Shown one piece after another: positions 63,620 to 64,000 of a DNA stretch of 64,000 bases. The DNA lies in the NCBI RefSeq assembly GCF_001282725.1, contig NZ_LN876584.1:1122-65121 (forward strand), read 5' to 3'. Origin of the DNA: Inediibacterium massiliense (lineage in GTDB: Bacteria > Bacillota > Clostridia > Peptostreptococcales > Thermotaleaceae). The translations under genes and the position numbers were made by a program. How positions within the stretch are numbered: the stretch's first letter is position 1; every line of letters begins with the position of its first letter. The notes below the pieces were generated by a model. It made no database searches. It was not told where the DNA came from and worked only from the letters and a program-made list of their open reading frames with translations.

Positions 63620-64000
63620 TTATCTATATACTTTACTTACAGAATTAGAACCACTTAAATATAACATAGGTGGATAATACATATGAAAATCTATTACATC
63701 TCCAATTTTTATATCTTCTTTACAATCATGAATATCTACAATTAAATGATCACTACTACTTCCTACAATTTTAACTCCCTCCATTTGAGGAATCAATTTA
63801 TCATCAAGAGCAAAATCTTGTTTTCCTACGGCAAGTAATGCTCTTTTTCTTATTCCATGATCTTCATAAGTAGGAGCTCTTCCAAAAGCATCAATGAAAA
63901 TTTCTCCAATAGGATGAGTAGGTTTATTTTTCACTTCTACAACTTGCGCTTTTAAAACAAACGTGTCTTGGTGAAATGGACTCATATCATAGCCCCAAAA
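63620..64000 (-). CDS. Ornithine/alanine racemase-family PLP enzyme, C-terminal part (cut by window edge)
   Basis: The frame is open through the right edge, so the in-frame ATG at 63985 is probably internal. 126 residues are visible. They form the C-terminal part of an alanine-racemase-like fold: FVLKAQVVEVKNKPTHPIGEIFIDAFGRAPTYEDHG, RKRALLAVGKQDF, VKIVGSSSDHLIVDIHDC and the final GDVIDFHMYYPPML. The GEIFIDAFG and GSSSDHLI motifs fit the ornithine racemase-type subgroup rather than classical Alr. The catalytic Lys lies outside the window. Confidence 0.8.
   Translation of the reverse strand, partial: FWGYDMSPFHQDTFVLKAQVVEVKNKPTHPIGEIFIDAFGRAPTYEDHGIRKRALLAVGKQDFALDDKLIPQMEGVKIVGSSSDHLIVDIHDCKEDIKIGDVIDFHMYYPPMLYLSGSNSVSKVYR

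Overview
The window looks like chromosomal DNA of a low-GC, spore-forming, motile, anaerobic member of the Clostridia. The evidence is: sporulation genes (bofA, a GerMN lipoprotein); a full-length pyruvate:ferredoxin oxidoreductase; a HydABC-type bifurcating [FeFe]-hydrogenase; rubrerythrin; methyl-accepting chemotaxis proteins with a MotAB pair; a large Firmicutes-type SRP RNA; strong AGGAGG ribosome binding sites; and frequent TTG/GTG starts. I see no transposase, integrase, phage gene or CRISPR array. The genus cannot be fixed from the sequence alone.

Layout. The left edge holds tandem rRNA-type promoters and a leader that read out of the window. Then come an NhaC antiporter (742-2217) and a minus-strand block in which two divergent L25/Ctc genes bracket two tandem chemoreceptors (2258-8190). 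A GerMN lipoprotein and nifJ follow. Next is the conserved Firmicutes island tRNA-Ser / SRP RNA / dnaX / ebfC / recR / (rubrerythrin) / yaaL / bofA (12.8-17.7 kb, minus strand), in which dnaX carries a likely -1 frameshift signal. After a UbiB-family kinase gene, hydCBA (19.5-23.6 kb) converges on an eleven-gene antiporter operon (23.6-32.85 kb). That operon has the gene order of the Mrp half of archaeal Mbh complexes and four proton-channel-type subunits. It is preceded by a convincing sigma-54 promoter, three palindromic sites and a sigma-54 activator gene, so it is probably an activator-controlled ion pump.

The right half holds signalling, motility and transport genes: a degenerate HD-GYP protein, a metallo-hydrolase, motAB, a guanine-type riboswitch with an NCS2 purine permease, tRNA-Lys, and the pst phosphate transporter. 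A selenium-handling cluster follows (class V aminotransferase, yedE, yedF, DUF3343), then a corrinoid-activator-like protein and signal peptidase I. Further on are an ATP-grasp ligase, an ECF S component with DUF1893, an L,D-transpeptidase, a CHASE4/HD-GYP protein and murI. The window closes with a two-component system split by a lipoprotein, a glutaminase/AgcS symporter operon, and a partial ornithine/alanine racemase cut by the right edge.

Two families of short intergenic repeats run through the window. Family A is a long imperfect palindrome of about 204 bp, with four full-length or near-full-length copies, one copy with degenerate ends and one fragment. At two loci it sits between two copies of the local transcription terminator hairpin, as if it had inserted there and duplicated its target. 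Family B is about 105 bp, with two full and two partial copies. The best candidates for undescribed biology are the terminator-associated family A element and the sigma-54-controlled Mbh-like antiporter operon.
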